Below, piece after piece: positions 34,241 through 45,100 of a stretch of 46,571 bases of DNA. The position numbers and the translations under genes were made by a program. Each line of letters starts with the position of its first letter. Within the stretch, counting starts at the first letter, position 1. A model generated the notes under the pieces. The model was not told the origin of the DNA. It saw nothing but the letters and a program-made list of their open reading frames with translations, and did not search any database. This stretch comes from Planctomycetota bacterium (GTDB taxonomy: Bacteria; Planctomycetota; Planctomycetia; Pirellulales; Pirellulaceae), in assembly GCA_027619595.1 (NCBI GenBank), contig JAQCHP010000022.1, positions 1-46,571 on the forward strand. The letters run 5' to 3'.

Positions 34241-34729
34241 TTATTGTCGTCGTGAGTTGAGGGACCGGTACAGCTTCATGACGGTCTGATACTCGTCGGC
34301 ACGCACCGGTTGTACTGAAAGGCGGGACCCCTTGCGGAGGAGTTCCATCGATTTTAGTGCTGGAACGGTGCGCAGTAGTTCCAATGTGAGGATCTCCTCA
34401 AACCTGGTTACTAATTGCACGTCGATCATAAACCAACGAGGATTTGCGACGGTCGATTTTGCGTCGTAGTGGCAATCGAAAGGGTCCCAAGCGGTTGAAT
34501 CGGGATAGCCACTTTGTATCACTTTAACAACACCGGCGATTCCGGGTGGGCAGGCATTCGAGTGATGAAAGAAAGCCAGGTCATTGATTTGGATATCGTC
34601 GCGTAAGTAGTTGCGAGCCTGGTAATTTCGCACACCGTCCCAACAAGTAATCTGGCCCGGCGCTTGAGCTAAGTCACTGATCGAAAATGCCTCCGGTTCC
34701 GATTTTAGCAGCCAATATTTTTTTGCCAT
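34241..34729 (-). CDS. EVE-domain protein
   Basis: A 162-residue protein of the EVE/THYN1 type, a PUA-like fold that in known members reads modified bases in DNA or RNA. Signatures: YWLLKSEPEAFSISDL at the start, WDGVRNYQARNYLRDDI, DLAFFHHSNACPPGIAGVVKV, DSTAWDPFDCHYD and WFMIDV, with the conserved ELLRKGSRLSVQPV at the end. Complete and of normal length. Divergent from the MBL hydrolase gene, 60 nt away, and convergent with the cytochrome gene. Confidence 0.92.
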   Translation of the reverse strand: MAKKYWLLKSEPEAFSISDLAQAPGQITCWDGVRNYQARNYLRDDIQINDLAFFHHSNACPPGIAGVVKVIQSGYPDSTAWDPFDCHYDAKSTVANPRWFMIDVQLVTRFEEILTLELLRTVPALKSMELLRKGSRLSVQPVRADEYQTVMKLYRSLNSRRQ

Positions 34730-34749
34730 GCAATTGAATCTCCAAGCTG

Positions 34750-34758
34750 TGTTATGAT
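34750..34758 (+). promoter_or_regulatory. extended -10 promoter of the MBL hydrolase gene
   Basis: TGT followed by TATGAT (34753-34758), an extended -10 with 5 of 6 consensus bases. There is no clear -35. Start near 34765, about 25 nt before the GTG. Confidence 0.4.
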
Positions 34759-34789
34759 GTTATGTCTAGTAGGTGAGAGGAGGGACACG

Positions 34790-35758
34790 GTGATCTATTG
34801 GCAGAATGGTTTGTTTTTGTTGCAAGGTCGTTTGGCATTGGATGTCACGCGACGCCAGCCCGTGGGATTCATCTCACACGCACACGCTGACCACATAGCA
34901 CCTCATGAATTGGCGATGTGTACTCCGGCCACGGCCAAGTTTTATCGTCATCGTCGGGGTCAACATCGGGCCGTACAGGAGTTGACCTTTGGCCACAGCA
35001 TAACATTTAGTGGATTGCAGTTAACGACCTATCCGGCCGGTCATATTCTGGGAAGCGCCATGTTGCTCGCCGACGATGGCCATCAACGCATGTTGTACAC
35101 AGGCGACTTCAAATTGGGGGAGTCGGCCACTGCGGAGGTGGCTACATTGCCGACAGCCGACATTCTTGTGTTGGAATGTACGTTCGGCGATCCAAAATAT
35201 CGATTGCCACCCCGCGAGGAGGTATTGGGGGAATTGTTACAAACCGTGACCAGGTGTTTTGAAGACGGCAAGACTCCCGTGATTTATGCCTACGTCTTGG
35301 GCAAAGCGCAGGAGGTCACTCGGATTCTCACTCAGGCAGGGATACCTGTGCAACAACATCCTGAGATCTTTGTCATGAGTCAGCTTTACGAAGAGTCGGG
35401 CTGCCCCTTGGGGAACTACGCGTTATACGATGGCGTGGTGCGTCCAGGTCACGTTCTAGTAGTTCCGCCTGCCTCTCAGAAGAGAGCGGCACAACTTACG
35501 GGGGTGACCCGTCCTTTCAAAATCGCAGTGACTGGTTGGGCCTTGCGGTCCGACTGCCGACATTGGCTGCGAGTCGATGCTGCCTTTCCGGTCTCTGACC
35601 ATGCCGATTTTGACGAACTCCTGCAAGCGGTGGAGCAGGTTTCCCCACAGCAAGTGTTTTGCACGCATGGCCCAGCTAGCTTTGCCGAAATATTGCGTGA
35701 GCGAGGCGTTCGTGCCGAAAACCTTAACCCAGCCCTCGCCCGAAAATCCTCGGTTTGA
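34790..35758 (+). CDS. MBL-fold nuclease-like hydrolase (COG1236-like)
   Basis: A 322-residue metallo-beta-lactamase-fold hydrolase resembling the mRNA 3'-end-processing / ligase-associated exonuclease group. The metal motif HAHADH is at 30-35; others are GHILGSAML, YTGDF, LECTFGDPKY, YAYVLGKAQE, SDHADF and CTHGP. The GTG at 34790 is chosen because AGGAGG (34778-34783) lies 6 nt upstream, although an in-frame ATG exists at 34754. Nucleic acid is the likely substrate. It is divergent from an EVE-domain gene. Confidence 0.87.
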   Translation: MIYWQNGLFLLQGRLALDVTRRQPVGFISHAHADHIAPHELAMCTPATAKFYRHRRGQHRAVQELTFGHSITFSGLQLTTYPAGHILGSAMLLADDGHQRMLYTGDFKLGESATAEVATLPTADILVLECTFGDPKYRLPPREEVLGELLQTVTRCFEDGKTPVIYAYVLGKAQEVTRILTQAGIPVQQHPEIFVMSQLYEESGCPLGNYALYDGVVRPGHVLVVPPASQKRAAQLTGVTRPFKIAVTGWALRSDCRHWLRVDAAFPVSDHADFDELLQAVEQVSPQQVFCTHGPASFAEILRERGVRAENLNPALARKSSV

Positions 35759-35986
35759 CCGCGAGGCTTCCGGGGGATGGATGGGTCACGGCAACTCTGC
35801 GGGGTCGGTTTCTCGTTTGGCAGCGGCTGTGCCGAATATGGCACCGTGCTGCCTTGCAATGCCTGTATCGGGAGGCGGAAACATTCAACGGTTGCTGTCA
35901 TCGTGGTCGATCCAGCGATTGGTTCCGAGTACAAAGCAGTCGACGAAAGAACTGCCACAGACTTTCAAGGAAGAGAGTTAGCAGCC

Positions 35987-37696
35987 ATGAGGCGCTGGGG
36001 CGACATCATCATGTGGACCGGCGGGTGCCTAGCCCTGCTGGCCATCGTACGGGGCGTGTTGGAATCGGCTCCGCCGAACCGCTTGTCTAAGCCGCGTGCG
36101 GTCGCTGTCGAATTTGGCCTGCAACCCCCTGTTGTTGCGATCGGTTCTCCCGTAGCGGACTTCGCGCCCTTACAGGAGGCCAGTGCTCCGTCGCCCGTTG
36201 ATACCGCGCAATCGGCCGTTGGTGTGCCTCGGGAGGACGACCTTTGGCGTCTGCCACCTCCCTATCAAGGATCTGCAGCTTCTCCGAACGACCACGCTGC
36301 CACGCCACTTGCCGTTGATGCACAATACGGTGCGCAGGCTGACAGTCCGCCTCGATCCAGTTTGCCGCAAGTGGCGAACCGAGCCTTATCGAACTCCGCG
36401 GTGCGTCTTCCGTCGATTGAGGTGGGAACACCGCCAGAAGTCCGGATTTCGTCTGGGGAATCTCCCCCGATTCCCAGCTTTAGCGTTTCCGCTCGCATCC
36501 CCGAAATTCATGCACCCGACACGCAAGATCCGCCCCACTTAACTCGCTCTGAAGCTCTCACCGAAAGCCCTGTCAGTGTTTCGCCTGAAATGCAATTTGC
36601 ATCGCCCTCGATAGTGCGTGACGACTCAGCGGACAAAGCTCCAGCATCCACAGAACAGGGGCCCCCTTTCGCAGGGGAACTTCCCGCCTTGGAACTTTCC
36701 TTGCCGCACAAGTCACCGCGGGATGATTCGAGCCAGAATGTTTCTATGAACGGAGAAGCACTGCCGGAAGCCGAGCCATTGTCGGGTCCTTCCAGCCCGG
36801 AGTTATCTCCATACTTGAATGGGTCATCCGTCGACGCGAAGGCAAGAATTCCGGTGTCGTTGGCGGAACGAATTCAGGCCATCGTGGACCATGGATATGG
36901 TTTGGGAGAACGAGGAGCCTATTTTTCAGCTCGTGAAGATTTTCTGGAAGCAATTCGGCTCGTGGCGCAATCTCTCGACGCCGAGGCCGGAGGGCAGCGT
37001 CATATGCAGGCATTGGCGAGCGGTATGCGCGCCCTTACCGAAGCGGAGGACTTTCAGGTTGCGGGTGAGCGATTGGACGCTGACTTTAATGCCATCGACT
37101 TGTCGCGGGGCCATAAAACACCCGTTCTTAGAGGCAGTGATGCGCAACATCTAGCCCCCATGGAAGCAATGCAGCGCTATTATGCCTTTGCCGAAGAACA
37201 GTTAGCCATCGCCGGAGGGGAAGAGGCAGTGGCGTCGCGTGCTTGGTACGCTCTGGCAAAACTGCAGCCTTTTTTGGCCCAGGGTGAGTCGGTGTCGATG
37301 GCGCCCGCGCCTCGTGCCTTGGTGTTGCACCGTGTCGCGCTCCGCGTCAGCAACCAAAATTATCTGGCCCAAAATGAATTGGGTGTTTTGCTCGCCAGGT
37401 ATGGTCGGTATCAGGATGCGTGTCGCATACTCGAGCAAGCAACGCAAGTTCATCCACTTCCCGCGACATGGCAAAATCTGGCGGTAGTCTACCGCGAGCT
37501 GGGCTTGGCGGAGCGGTCCGAACATGCGGATCAACAGGCTCAGCAGTTGGCCGCTACTTCAGTACAGAGTACTGGGCCGCCGATTCGGCTCGTGGACGTC
37601 GAACGGTTCCGAAGCGCGCCCACGACGCAGGAGTTGCACTCCGAAGTCGCCCGGACGCCAAGTTCTGACTCTAAGAATATTCCGGCGCAGCGATGA
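35987..37696 (+). CDS. anchored protein with TPR-like C-terminus
   Basis: A 569-residue protein with an N-terminal membrane segment (IIMWTGGCLALLAIVRGVL), a ~280-residue Pro/Ser/Ala-rich linker, and a helical C-terminus with TPR-like units (NYLAQNELGVLLARYGRYQDACRILEQA; TWQNLAVVYRELGLAERSEHA). No catalytic motif. The ATG at 35987 is chosen; the frame is open to 35777 but that part does not look coding. It overlaps the next gene by ATGA, so it may have worked with the polysaccharide export gene that follows. Confidence 0.82.
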   Translation: MRRWGDIIMWTGGCLALLAIVRGVLESAPPNRLSKPRAVAVEFGLQPPVVAIGSPVADFAPLQEASAPSPVDTAQSAVGVPREDDLWRLPPPYQGSAASPNDHAATPLAVDAQYGAQADSPPRSSLPQVANRALSNSAVRLPSIEVGTPPEVRISSGESPPIPSFSVSARIPEIHAPDTQDPPHLTRSEALTESPVSVSPEMQFASPSIVRDDSADKAPASTEQGPPFAGELPALELSLPHKSPRDDSSQNVSMNGEALPEAEPLSGPSSPELSPYLNGSSVDAKARIPVSLAERIQAIVDHGYGLGERGAYFSAREDFLEAIRLVAQSLDAEAGGQRHMQALASGMRALTEAEDFQVAGERLDADFNAIDLSRGHKTPVLRGSDAQHLAPMEAMQRYYAFAEEQLAIAGGEEAVASRAWYALAKLQPFLAQGESVSMAPAPRALVLHRVALRVSNQNYLAQNELGVLLARYGRYQDACRILEQATQVHPLPATWQNLAVVYRELGLAERSEHADQQAQQLAATSVQSTGPPIRLVDVERFRSAPTTQELHSEVARTPSSDSKNIPAQR

Positions 37697-38433
37697 GGAA
37701 ACCGAAAGTGACGCGACATATGCTTTGGTTTTGTTCTACGATCATGATTTGTTGCCGGTGGCGTCCACGGACATTAGCGTATCTGGTTGCAGGTGGCTTG
37801 TTCTATGCGACTGGAATTTGTGCACCGTTACCTTCCGCCTTGGCTCAAAGTGGTCAGACGATCAGTGGAATCCACACGGGAGAGACGTGTGAGGAATGCG
37901 TTGGGCCGCGACAGATTAACGGTGTTACGTGCAGACAGGGAAGTTGCGGGCCGGAGGCTACGTGGAAGGACTGAGGATCCATTCCTTGGGAAGTTTTTGC
38001 GCACGGCGAATACGTTGGGCCGGCTCGTGTATCCGATGTCGATGAATACCGTTTGCGGGTCCGTGATCAGCTCGAGTTCGTTTACCGACTGACGCGCGAG
38101 GAGAGTAAGCACTCCTACGAATTGAATGTGGGAGACGAAGTGCGAATCGAGCTGCTGTCAGAAAAAGAGGTGGATCGGCTGCTCGCAATTCAGCCTGACG
38201 GAACGATCACCGTTCCGCTGTTGGGGCAGATCCGCGCAGCTCGTCGAACCGTGCGAGAATTGCAAGACTTGCTCGAAGAGCAGTACACCAAGTTCTACAA
38301 GAGCCCCAACGTTACGGTCACACCGATCAAGGTAAATGCTCGCTTGGAAGACTTGCGTGCCACGGTGGATGCTCGACAAGGATTTGGTGGTGGTCAATCG
38401 CGCCGCGCCGTAGTGATGTTTTTTGCGATGTGA
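37693..38433 (+). pseudogene. Wza-like polysaccharide export protein, disrupted
   Basis: The frame from ATG 37693 reads an export signal, a Cys-rich stretch (ETCEEC, GSCGPEATWKD), then a TGA at 37972-37974. The same frame continues with clear homology-like sequence: WEVFAHGEYVGPARV, EYRLRVRDQLEFVYRLTREE, YELNVGDEVRIELLS, IQPDGTITVPLLGQIRAARRTV and PNVTVTPIKVNARLEDLRATVD, a polysaccharide biosynthesis/export (Poly_export) domain. It ends early (GFGGGQSRRAVV then MFFAM) without the SLBB domains such proteins normally have, exactly where mscL begins on the other strand. Both the internal stop and the truncation point to a broken gene, unless the TGA is a sequencing error. Confidence 0.8.
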
Positions 38434-38841
38434 CTACCTGGTCCGCAGGGCGTCGCGAATCTCGCGTAGCAAGACCACATCTTCGGGAGGAGCTGGTGGT
38501 GCCGCCGCCTGCTGCTTTTGGAATTTCTTTTGCGCTGTATTCATGGCCTTCACGACCATGAAAATCGCAAACGCAACGATGAGGAAGTTAATTATCTCAG
38601 TGGCAAATGAGCCGATGCCAAGATTGACGCCTCCTTTGCCCGCCTCGTCGGCAGCTTTGAGGGGGATATCGTACTTCCCAAAGTCAATACCTCCCGTCAA
38701 CATACCAACTGCCGGCATGATTATTTTATCGACCAGTACGGCGATGATCTTTCCGAACGCACCGCCAATGACCACACCGACCGCCAAGTCGACCACATTG
38801 CCCTTCATCGCAAAGTCTTTAAATTCCTGCAACATACCCAT
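38434..38841 (-). CDS. mscL: large-conductance mechanosensitive channel
   Basis: MscL is the pressure-relief channel opened by osmotic downshock. The 135-residue product has an N-terminal amphipathic helix (LQEFKDFAMKGNVVDLAVGV), TM1 (VVIGGAFGKIIAVLVDKIIMP), a periplasmic loop, TM2 (INFLIVAFAIFMVV) and a C-terminal helix with EDVVLLREIRDALR. Normal length. AAAGGA precedes the ATG. Its stop codon abuts the stop of the truncated export gene with no gap. Confidence 0.96.
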   Translation of the reverse strand: MGMLQEFKDFAMKGNVVDLAVGVVIGGAFGKIIAVLVDKIIMPAVGMLTGGIDFGKYDIPLKAADEAGKGGVNLGIGSFATEIINFLIVAFAIFMVVKAMNTAQKKFQKQQAAAPPAPPEDVVLLREIRDALRTR

Positions 38842-38877
38842 TTTGAGGTCCTTTGAAAAAAATCGTCACTGTCAGTT

Positions 38878-38896
38878 CGCAGCCAGAGCGGCTGCG
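38878..38896 (-). promoter_or_regulatory. hairpin upstream of mscL
   Basis: A perfect 7-bp inverted repeat, CGCAGCC (38878-38884) / GGCTGCG (38890-38896), with a 5-nt loop, 37 nt before the mscL ATG. It could be a leader hairpin or an operator for mscL. Confidence 0.35.
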
Positions 38897-38969
38897 GACA
38901 ATACGCTATAAACTACGTTCCTGTATAGTCGTTGGATTGTCGGAACGTCAACGGCCAAAAGCAGCCACA

Positions 38970-38998
38970 GTGACTCGGGCTAGTAATTCGCCTATAAT
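38970..38998 (+). promoter_or_regulatory. sigma70-type promoter of uvrA
   Basis: GTGACT (38970-38975, 4 of 6), a 17-nt spacer and a perfect TATAAT (38993-38998). Transcription would start near 39005, giving a ~113-nt leader that contains a terminator-like hairpin. No LexA-type palindrome is recognised. Confidence 0.57.
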
Positions 38999-39033
38999 TC
39001 TACGCTCGCAAGCCAGAGTCGAACCACTCGATA

Positions 39034-39065
39034 GGGGGGACTTCTGTCCTTCCCCGCGGTTTTTT
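39034..39065 (+). terminator. terminator-like hairpin in the uvrA leader
   Basis: GGGGGGAC (39034-39041), a TTCT loop, GTCC (39046-39049), a 2-nt bulge and CCCC (39052-39055) form an 8-bp stem, then GCGG and six T (39060-39065). This has the form of an intrinsic terminator. It lies between the uvrA promoter and start codon, so it could attenuate uvrA or stop read-through from upstream. CCCCGC (39052-39057) can instead pair with GCGGGG (39085-39090). Confidence 0.52.
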
Positions 39066-39117
39066 CAATGGAACCTTGGGGGGTGCGGGGTCCAATTGTC
39101 AGGATGTAACCACGCCG

Positions 39118-42100
39118 ATGGCTTCCACTGAGATCGTTATCAAGGGTGCGCGTGAGCATAATCTTCGGTCGGTTGACTTGGTCATCCCACGCAATCAGCT
39201 GGTGTGCCTGACAGGGGTCAGCGGTTCGGGGAAAAGTTCACTGGCATTCGACACGCTGTATGCCGAAGGTCAGCGGCGCTATATCGAAAGCCTTTCCAGT
39301 TTTGCGCGGCAGTTCTTGGGGCAGATGCCCAAACCGGACGTCGACTTTGTGTCAGGGCTGAGCCCGTCCATTTCGATTTCGCAAAAAACGGCAGGTAAAA
39401 ACCCCCGATCGACCGTGGGCACGATTACCGAGATCTACGATTACTTGCGCGTGCTGTTCGCGAGAATCGGTCAGGGGAATTGCCCCAGTTGCGGTCAGCC
39501 GATTTCGGCACAATCACGTGAGCAAATTGTAGGTCGCATTCTTCAGATTCCTGAAGGGCGGTCGATTCAGGTTCTGGCCCCTCTGATCCGCGGCCAGAAA
39601 GGGCATTACAAGGATCTGTTTTCCGACCTGCTGAAACAAGGATTCGTGCGGGCACGTGTGGATGGCGACGTGATTGGTCTTTCGGAGGACATCCAGCTCG
39701 ACCGACGTTTGCGTCACGATATTGAAGTTGTCGTAGATCGGTTGGTGACGGGAGCTACAACTCGGACCCGTTTGGCAGAAGCGGTCGAACTTGCTTTGAA
39801 GGTAGGGCAAGGGGTCGTAATCGTCTCGATTGTTCCCGAGGCGGGTGCGGTTCCCGTCAGGCGCAAGGGAGTGAATTCCATCGAGTCGTTGGCGGAACCG
39901 GCAGAGGGTTTTTCGCCATCGGCCGGGGATCCTGCGTCCGAGGATCTGCGACTGTCTGCCAACTATGCGTGCACGACCTGCAATTTGAGCTTCGAATCGC
40001 CGACTCCGCAGCTTTTTAGTTTTAATAGTCCGCACGGAATGTGCCTTTCCTGTGACGGCTTGGGTGAGATTTTTACTTTTGATCCGGCCATCGTTATCAA
40101 CCATCCGGGGCGTTCGGTACGCAGTGGTTGCGCTGACCTATTCGGTAAATGGAAGGATCTCAATCGTTGGCGTCATAGCGTTTTGCAGGGGGTCGCCGAA
40201 ACTATTGAGCGACTACGAGAACTTCCAACGGGTACGTTACTGGACACTCCTTGGCGTGAACTTCCTGCGGAACTCCAGGATGTCTGGTTATGGGGTACGG
40301 GTCAGCAAAATATTACTTTCACCTGGCGGTCTGGAGCGGCGCCGATCAAGTACGGTGGAAAATTTGAGGGCTTTCTGCCGGAGTTATTAGCCAAATACAA
40401 ATCAAGCAAGGGAAAGGCCCAGAGGACGCGACTTGAAAAGTACATGCGGACTCTCCCCTGCCATGAATGTCAGGGACAACGTCTGAATGCCCAGGCGCGG
40501 GCCGTGACCCTGTCAAGTTTAACTCAAGGGTTCGCATCGACTTCCGCCAGTGATCCGAATGTTGCAACGGAGTTAACGACGTTGACGTTACCTCGACTGG
40601 GTGAGCTGACGATCCAGCAAGCGCATGAATTTGTGAATCAGTTGCAGTTGGATGTCACACAAAGGCTCATCGCTGGCGAGTTGCTCAAGGAGATCGGTAA
40701 CCGTCTGGGCTTCCTTCTCGACGTGGGGTTGGACTACCTAACGCTCAATCGACGCGCCCCGACGTTGTCGGGTGGCGAAGCTCAACGGATTCGATTGGCG
40801 GGCCAAGTTGGTTGTGCTCTGGTAGGCGTGCTGTATATCTTGGACGAGCCATCGATTGGACTTCATCCGCGTGATAACGAGCGATTGCTCGGGACGCTTG
40901 AGAAGCTCCGCGACCTTGGTAACACCGTGTTGGTGGTGGAGCACGATGAAGACACGATGCGTGCCGCCGATCATGTAATCGACTTCGGTCCGGGGGCGGG
41001 TGTTCGTGGCGGAGAGGTCGTAGCGCAGGGATCGTTACAGCAGATTTGTCAGTCTCCCCGCAGTGTCACAGGCAAGTTCTTGGCCGGCAGGGAAAAGATC
41101 GAGATACCCAAAGTTCGGCGTCCCCCAGGAGAATCGAAACTGAAATTATTCGGCGTGAATCACCACAATTTACGCCATGTTGATCTGGAAGTTCCTTTGG
41201 GATTATTTGTCTGCGTTACCGGTGTTTCAGGTTCTGGCAAGAGTTCGTTGGTCAATGACGTTTTGGCACAATCGCTTCACCGGGAACTAAATCGTGGTGA
41301 GGCCGATCCGGGCGAATACGATCGATTGGAGGGAATTGAGTTCCTTGATAAGTTAATCGCCATCGATCAAAGTCCCATCGGACGTACGCCGCGGTCGAAT
41401 CCCGGTACTTATGTCAAGGTCTTCGACGAGATCCGTAAGTTGTTCACGATGCTGCCCGATGCGAAGCGAAAGGGTTATTCGCCCGGTCGATTCAGTTTTA
41501 ATGTGCGTGGAGGACGCTGCGAAGCCTGCGAAGGAAACGGCGCTACGAAGCTTGACATGGACTTTCTCGCCGATATTTGGGTCACATGTCCCGTCTGCGA
41601 AGGGAGAAGATTCAATCGCGAAACATTGAGCGTGCTTTTCAAAGGAAAGTCGATCGCCGACATCTTGGATATGGAAGTGGGCCAAGCGATTCCGCTGTTT
41701 GCCAATATTCCCAAGATCGTGGATCGACTGCAAACGCTGCACGATGTCGGTATGGACTACGTAAAAATCGGACAGGCGTCCCCCACGTTGTCGGGTGGAG
41801 AATCGCAACGAATAAAGCTTGCTCGTGAGCTGACGAAACGCAGCACGGGTCGCACGCTGTACCTGCTGGACGAGCCGACAACGGGACTACACTTTGCTGA
41901 TGTAAAACTCCTCTTGAACGTATTGCACAATTTTGCCGACGCAGGCAATACCGTTTTGGTGGTTGAGCATAACCTCGATGTGATCAAGACGGCCGACTGG
42001 GTCATTGATATGGGCCCCGAAGGGGGCGCACGTGGTGGAGAGATTTTGGTCGCGGGTACCCCCGAGGACGTGGCGGGTTGTCCCCGTTCGTTCACGGGTC

Positions 42101-45100
42101 AAGCATTGGCCCCTTTTCTGGGTATGAAGCCCGCGCGGCCGTCGTCGCGCAAGCCCGCTAAGAAGAAATCAAAGCCGTCTAATCAAGACCAAATTGTGGT
42201 TCGCGGCGCACGTCAACACAATCTACGAAACGTCGATGTGACGCTGCCACGGGACCAAATGACCGTCTTTTGTGGTCCCAGCGGTAGCGGAAAAAGTTCT
42301 TTGGCCATGGATACGATTTATGCTGAAGGACAGCGTCGCTATGTAGAGAGTCTCAGTTCCTATGCACGCCAATTCGTCGGGCAGATGCAAAAGCCGGAAT
42401 TGGAATCCATCGATGGCCTTTCTCCTGCGATTGCTATTGAGCAGAAAAATCTAGGCAACTCACCTCGCTCCACGGTCGGTACCGTGACGGAGATCTATGA
42501 TTACTTGCGTGTGTTAGTGGCGCGTTTGGGTACCCCTCATTGTCCAGCATGTCAGGTTCCCATTGGTACGCAAACCGTCGACCAGATTTGCGACAAAGTC
42601 CTCACGCTGCCAGAAGGTACCCGGCTATATTTTTTGGCACCGATCGAACTAGAAATGGGGAGTTCGTACGAAGAGCTTTGGACACAGTTGCGGAGCCAAG
42701 GATACGTACGGATTCGCGCTAATGGCATGACGCACTCATTGGAGGAACCGCCACAACTCGATCGCAGACGCAAACACCAGATCGAAGTGTTGGTGGACAG
42801 AGTTGTTGTCAAGTTGAGTCAACGGCCACGAATTGCCGAGAGTCTTGAAGCGGCGTTGTCGGTTGGACACGGTGTGGTGCGGATCGCCGTGCCGGAAGAC
42901 AACGTACCCGAGGATCGTTGGAGCGTTGCCACACATAGTCGACACATGGCCTGCGAACAGTGTGGACGGAGCTTCGAAAATTTGACTCCGCACCATTTTT
43001 CGTTCAATAGTCCCTTGGGCTGGTGCGCCAGTTGCGAAGGACTCGGCAGACAGACTGGCACCGACCCGACGGCTCTTCTCAAAAGCGAAACTGCCACACT
43101 CCGCCAAGGAGCCTTGAGTTTATGGCCCTCGCTACACATCGATATGTCGCAAAGGATGCTGGAGGCGATGTCTTTGGCCTTTGGGATTGCGTTGGATACT
43201 CCCTGGCTTCAATTGGATATTCGTCACCGTCGTCAACTGCTCTACGGTCTCGGCGATCGATGGATCGAAGTGCCGGCGGCGGAAGATCTCGGTGAAGCTG
43301 GCGTGCAGCAGCCAGCGTTCCGGTTTCAATTCAAGGGGATCTATCCGAGCCTGGAGGATGCTGCACGTCTGTCGCCTCAATTACGCGCACGCCTCGCGAC
43401 ACTTGTGGGCGAAGTGGAATGTGGTACCTGTCTCGGCAGTCGCGTCCGAGACGATGCCGGGGCAGTGCGATTGCGCGATCGGACGATTGACCAGTATTGT
43501 AACCTCCCCTTGGGAGAACTGTTGCAAGTCATCGTGAATTGGAAGCTCACTGCTCGAGAGAAGAGCATTGCAGGAGAATTGGTTCGTGAAATTCAGAATC
43601 GCGTTCAGTTCTTAAACGACGTGGGGCTTGAGTACATGACGCTGGCGAGGACGGCCGGAACTCTTTCGGGTGGCGAAGCGCAGCGTATTCGTCTGGCCAG
43701 TCAGCTAGGCAGCGGCTTGTGTGGTGTCTTGTATGTACTGGATGAACCGACGATTGGGTTGCACCCGCGCGACAATCGGAGGTTGCTCGCGGCATTACAT
43801 CGATTACGTGACCTTGGTAATACCTTGATACTCGTTGAACACGATCGCGAGATCATTGAAGGGAGCGATCAATTGGTCGACTTCGGGCCCGCCGCGGGTC
43901 GACATGGTGGGAACATTGTCGCACAGGCAGTTCCAAGTAAATTGCATCTGCAGCCCAAGTCGGTGACGGGGCCGTATGTATCGGGTAAGCAGGCAATCGT
44001 GGTGCCGACCAATCGACGCGTTGCAACGGAGTGGATTCGACTTGTAGGGGCGCAGCATCACAATCTAAAGGAAGTCACTGCCGAATTTCCTCTAGGGTTG
44101 TTAACGGCCGTGACAGGTCCCAGTGGAAGTGGCAAGAGTTCCTTGGTGTATGACACGCTAGCGGCGGCATTGGCGAAACGATTTCATCGGGCTCAAACCA
44201 ATCCCGGCGTGTTCAAAACAATCGAGGGATTGAATCATATTGACAAAGTTGTCCAAGTGGACCAGCAGTCGCTGGGTAATTCGCCCGCTTCCAACCCGGC
44301 CACGTATACCGGCGTGATGGAATGGATTCGCGAACTTTTCGCGCAACTACCTGAATCACGCCAGCGCGGGTATACCGCCAGACGGTTTAGTTTTAATGTG
44401 CCGGGCGGAAGATGTGAAGCGTGCGAGGGACGGGGTCAACGTTGTATCGAGATGCATTTTCTGGCCGACGTTTGGATTCCGTGCGACGTATGCGGTGGTA
44501 AACGATACGATCAAGAGACGTTGCAGATTCGCTATCATGGTCAGTCGATTGCAGATGTACTGGAGATGTCTTGTGCCGATGCATGGAAGCTGTTTGAGAA
44601 CATTCCCGCACTCAATCGAATCCTGCAGACGTTGTGCGATGTTGGATTGGACTATCTCTCACTCGGACAATCGGCATCAACTCTCTCCGGGGGTGAGGCA
44701 CAGCGGGTAAAACTCGCAAGAGAATTGGGGCGTCCTGATACGGGCCGGACCCTCTATTTGCTGGACGAACCAACGACAGGCCTACATTTTGCGGATTTGG
44801 AGAAACTGTTGGTGGTGTTGAATAGGCTGGTCGATTTGGGCAATACCGTCATTGTTGTCGAGCATAACTTGGACGTGATTAAGTCTTCCGACTGGGTGAT
44901 CGATCTCGGCCCCGAAGCGGCCGAGAAGGGTGGGCGGATTGTCGTAGCAGGGACGCCCGAGGCGGTTGCTGACCATGCCCAAAAGGCGGCGCCGACCAGT
45001 AAACGCCGAACCGCAAAATCAAAGTCGCTGCTACGTTCCCATACGGGGGAAGCGTTGGCACCCGTTTTGGCCGCGGGGCCCCATGGCCTCCGACCGACCT

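Noticed and set aside
35755-36090. Possible small gene after the MBL hydrolase
   Set aside because: Frames are open but lack a ribosome binding site and show no protein-like pattern; the region is better read as the leader of the gene at 35987.
37972-37974. In-frame TGA as selenocysteine codon
   Set aside because: No cysteine-type active site is expected at this place in Poly_export proteins, no SECIS-like hairpin was recognised right after it, and the gene is also truncated at its 3' end.
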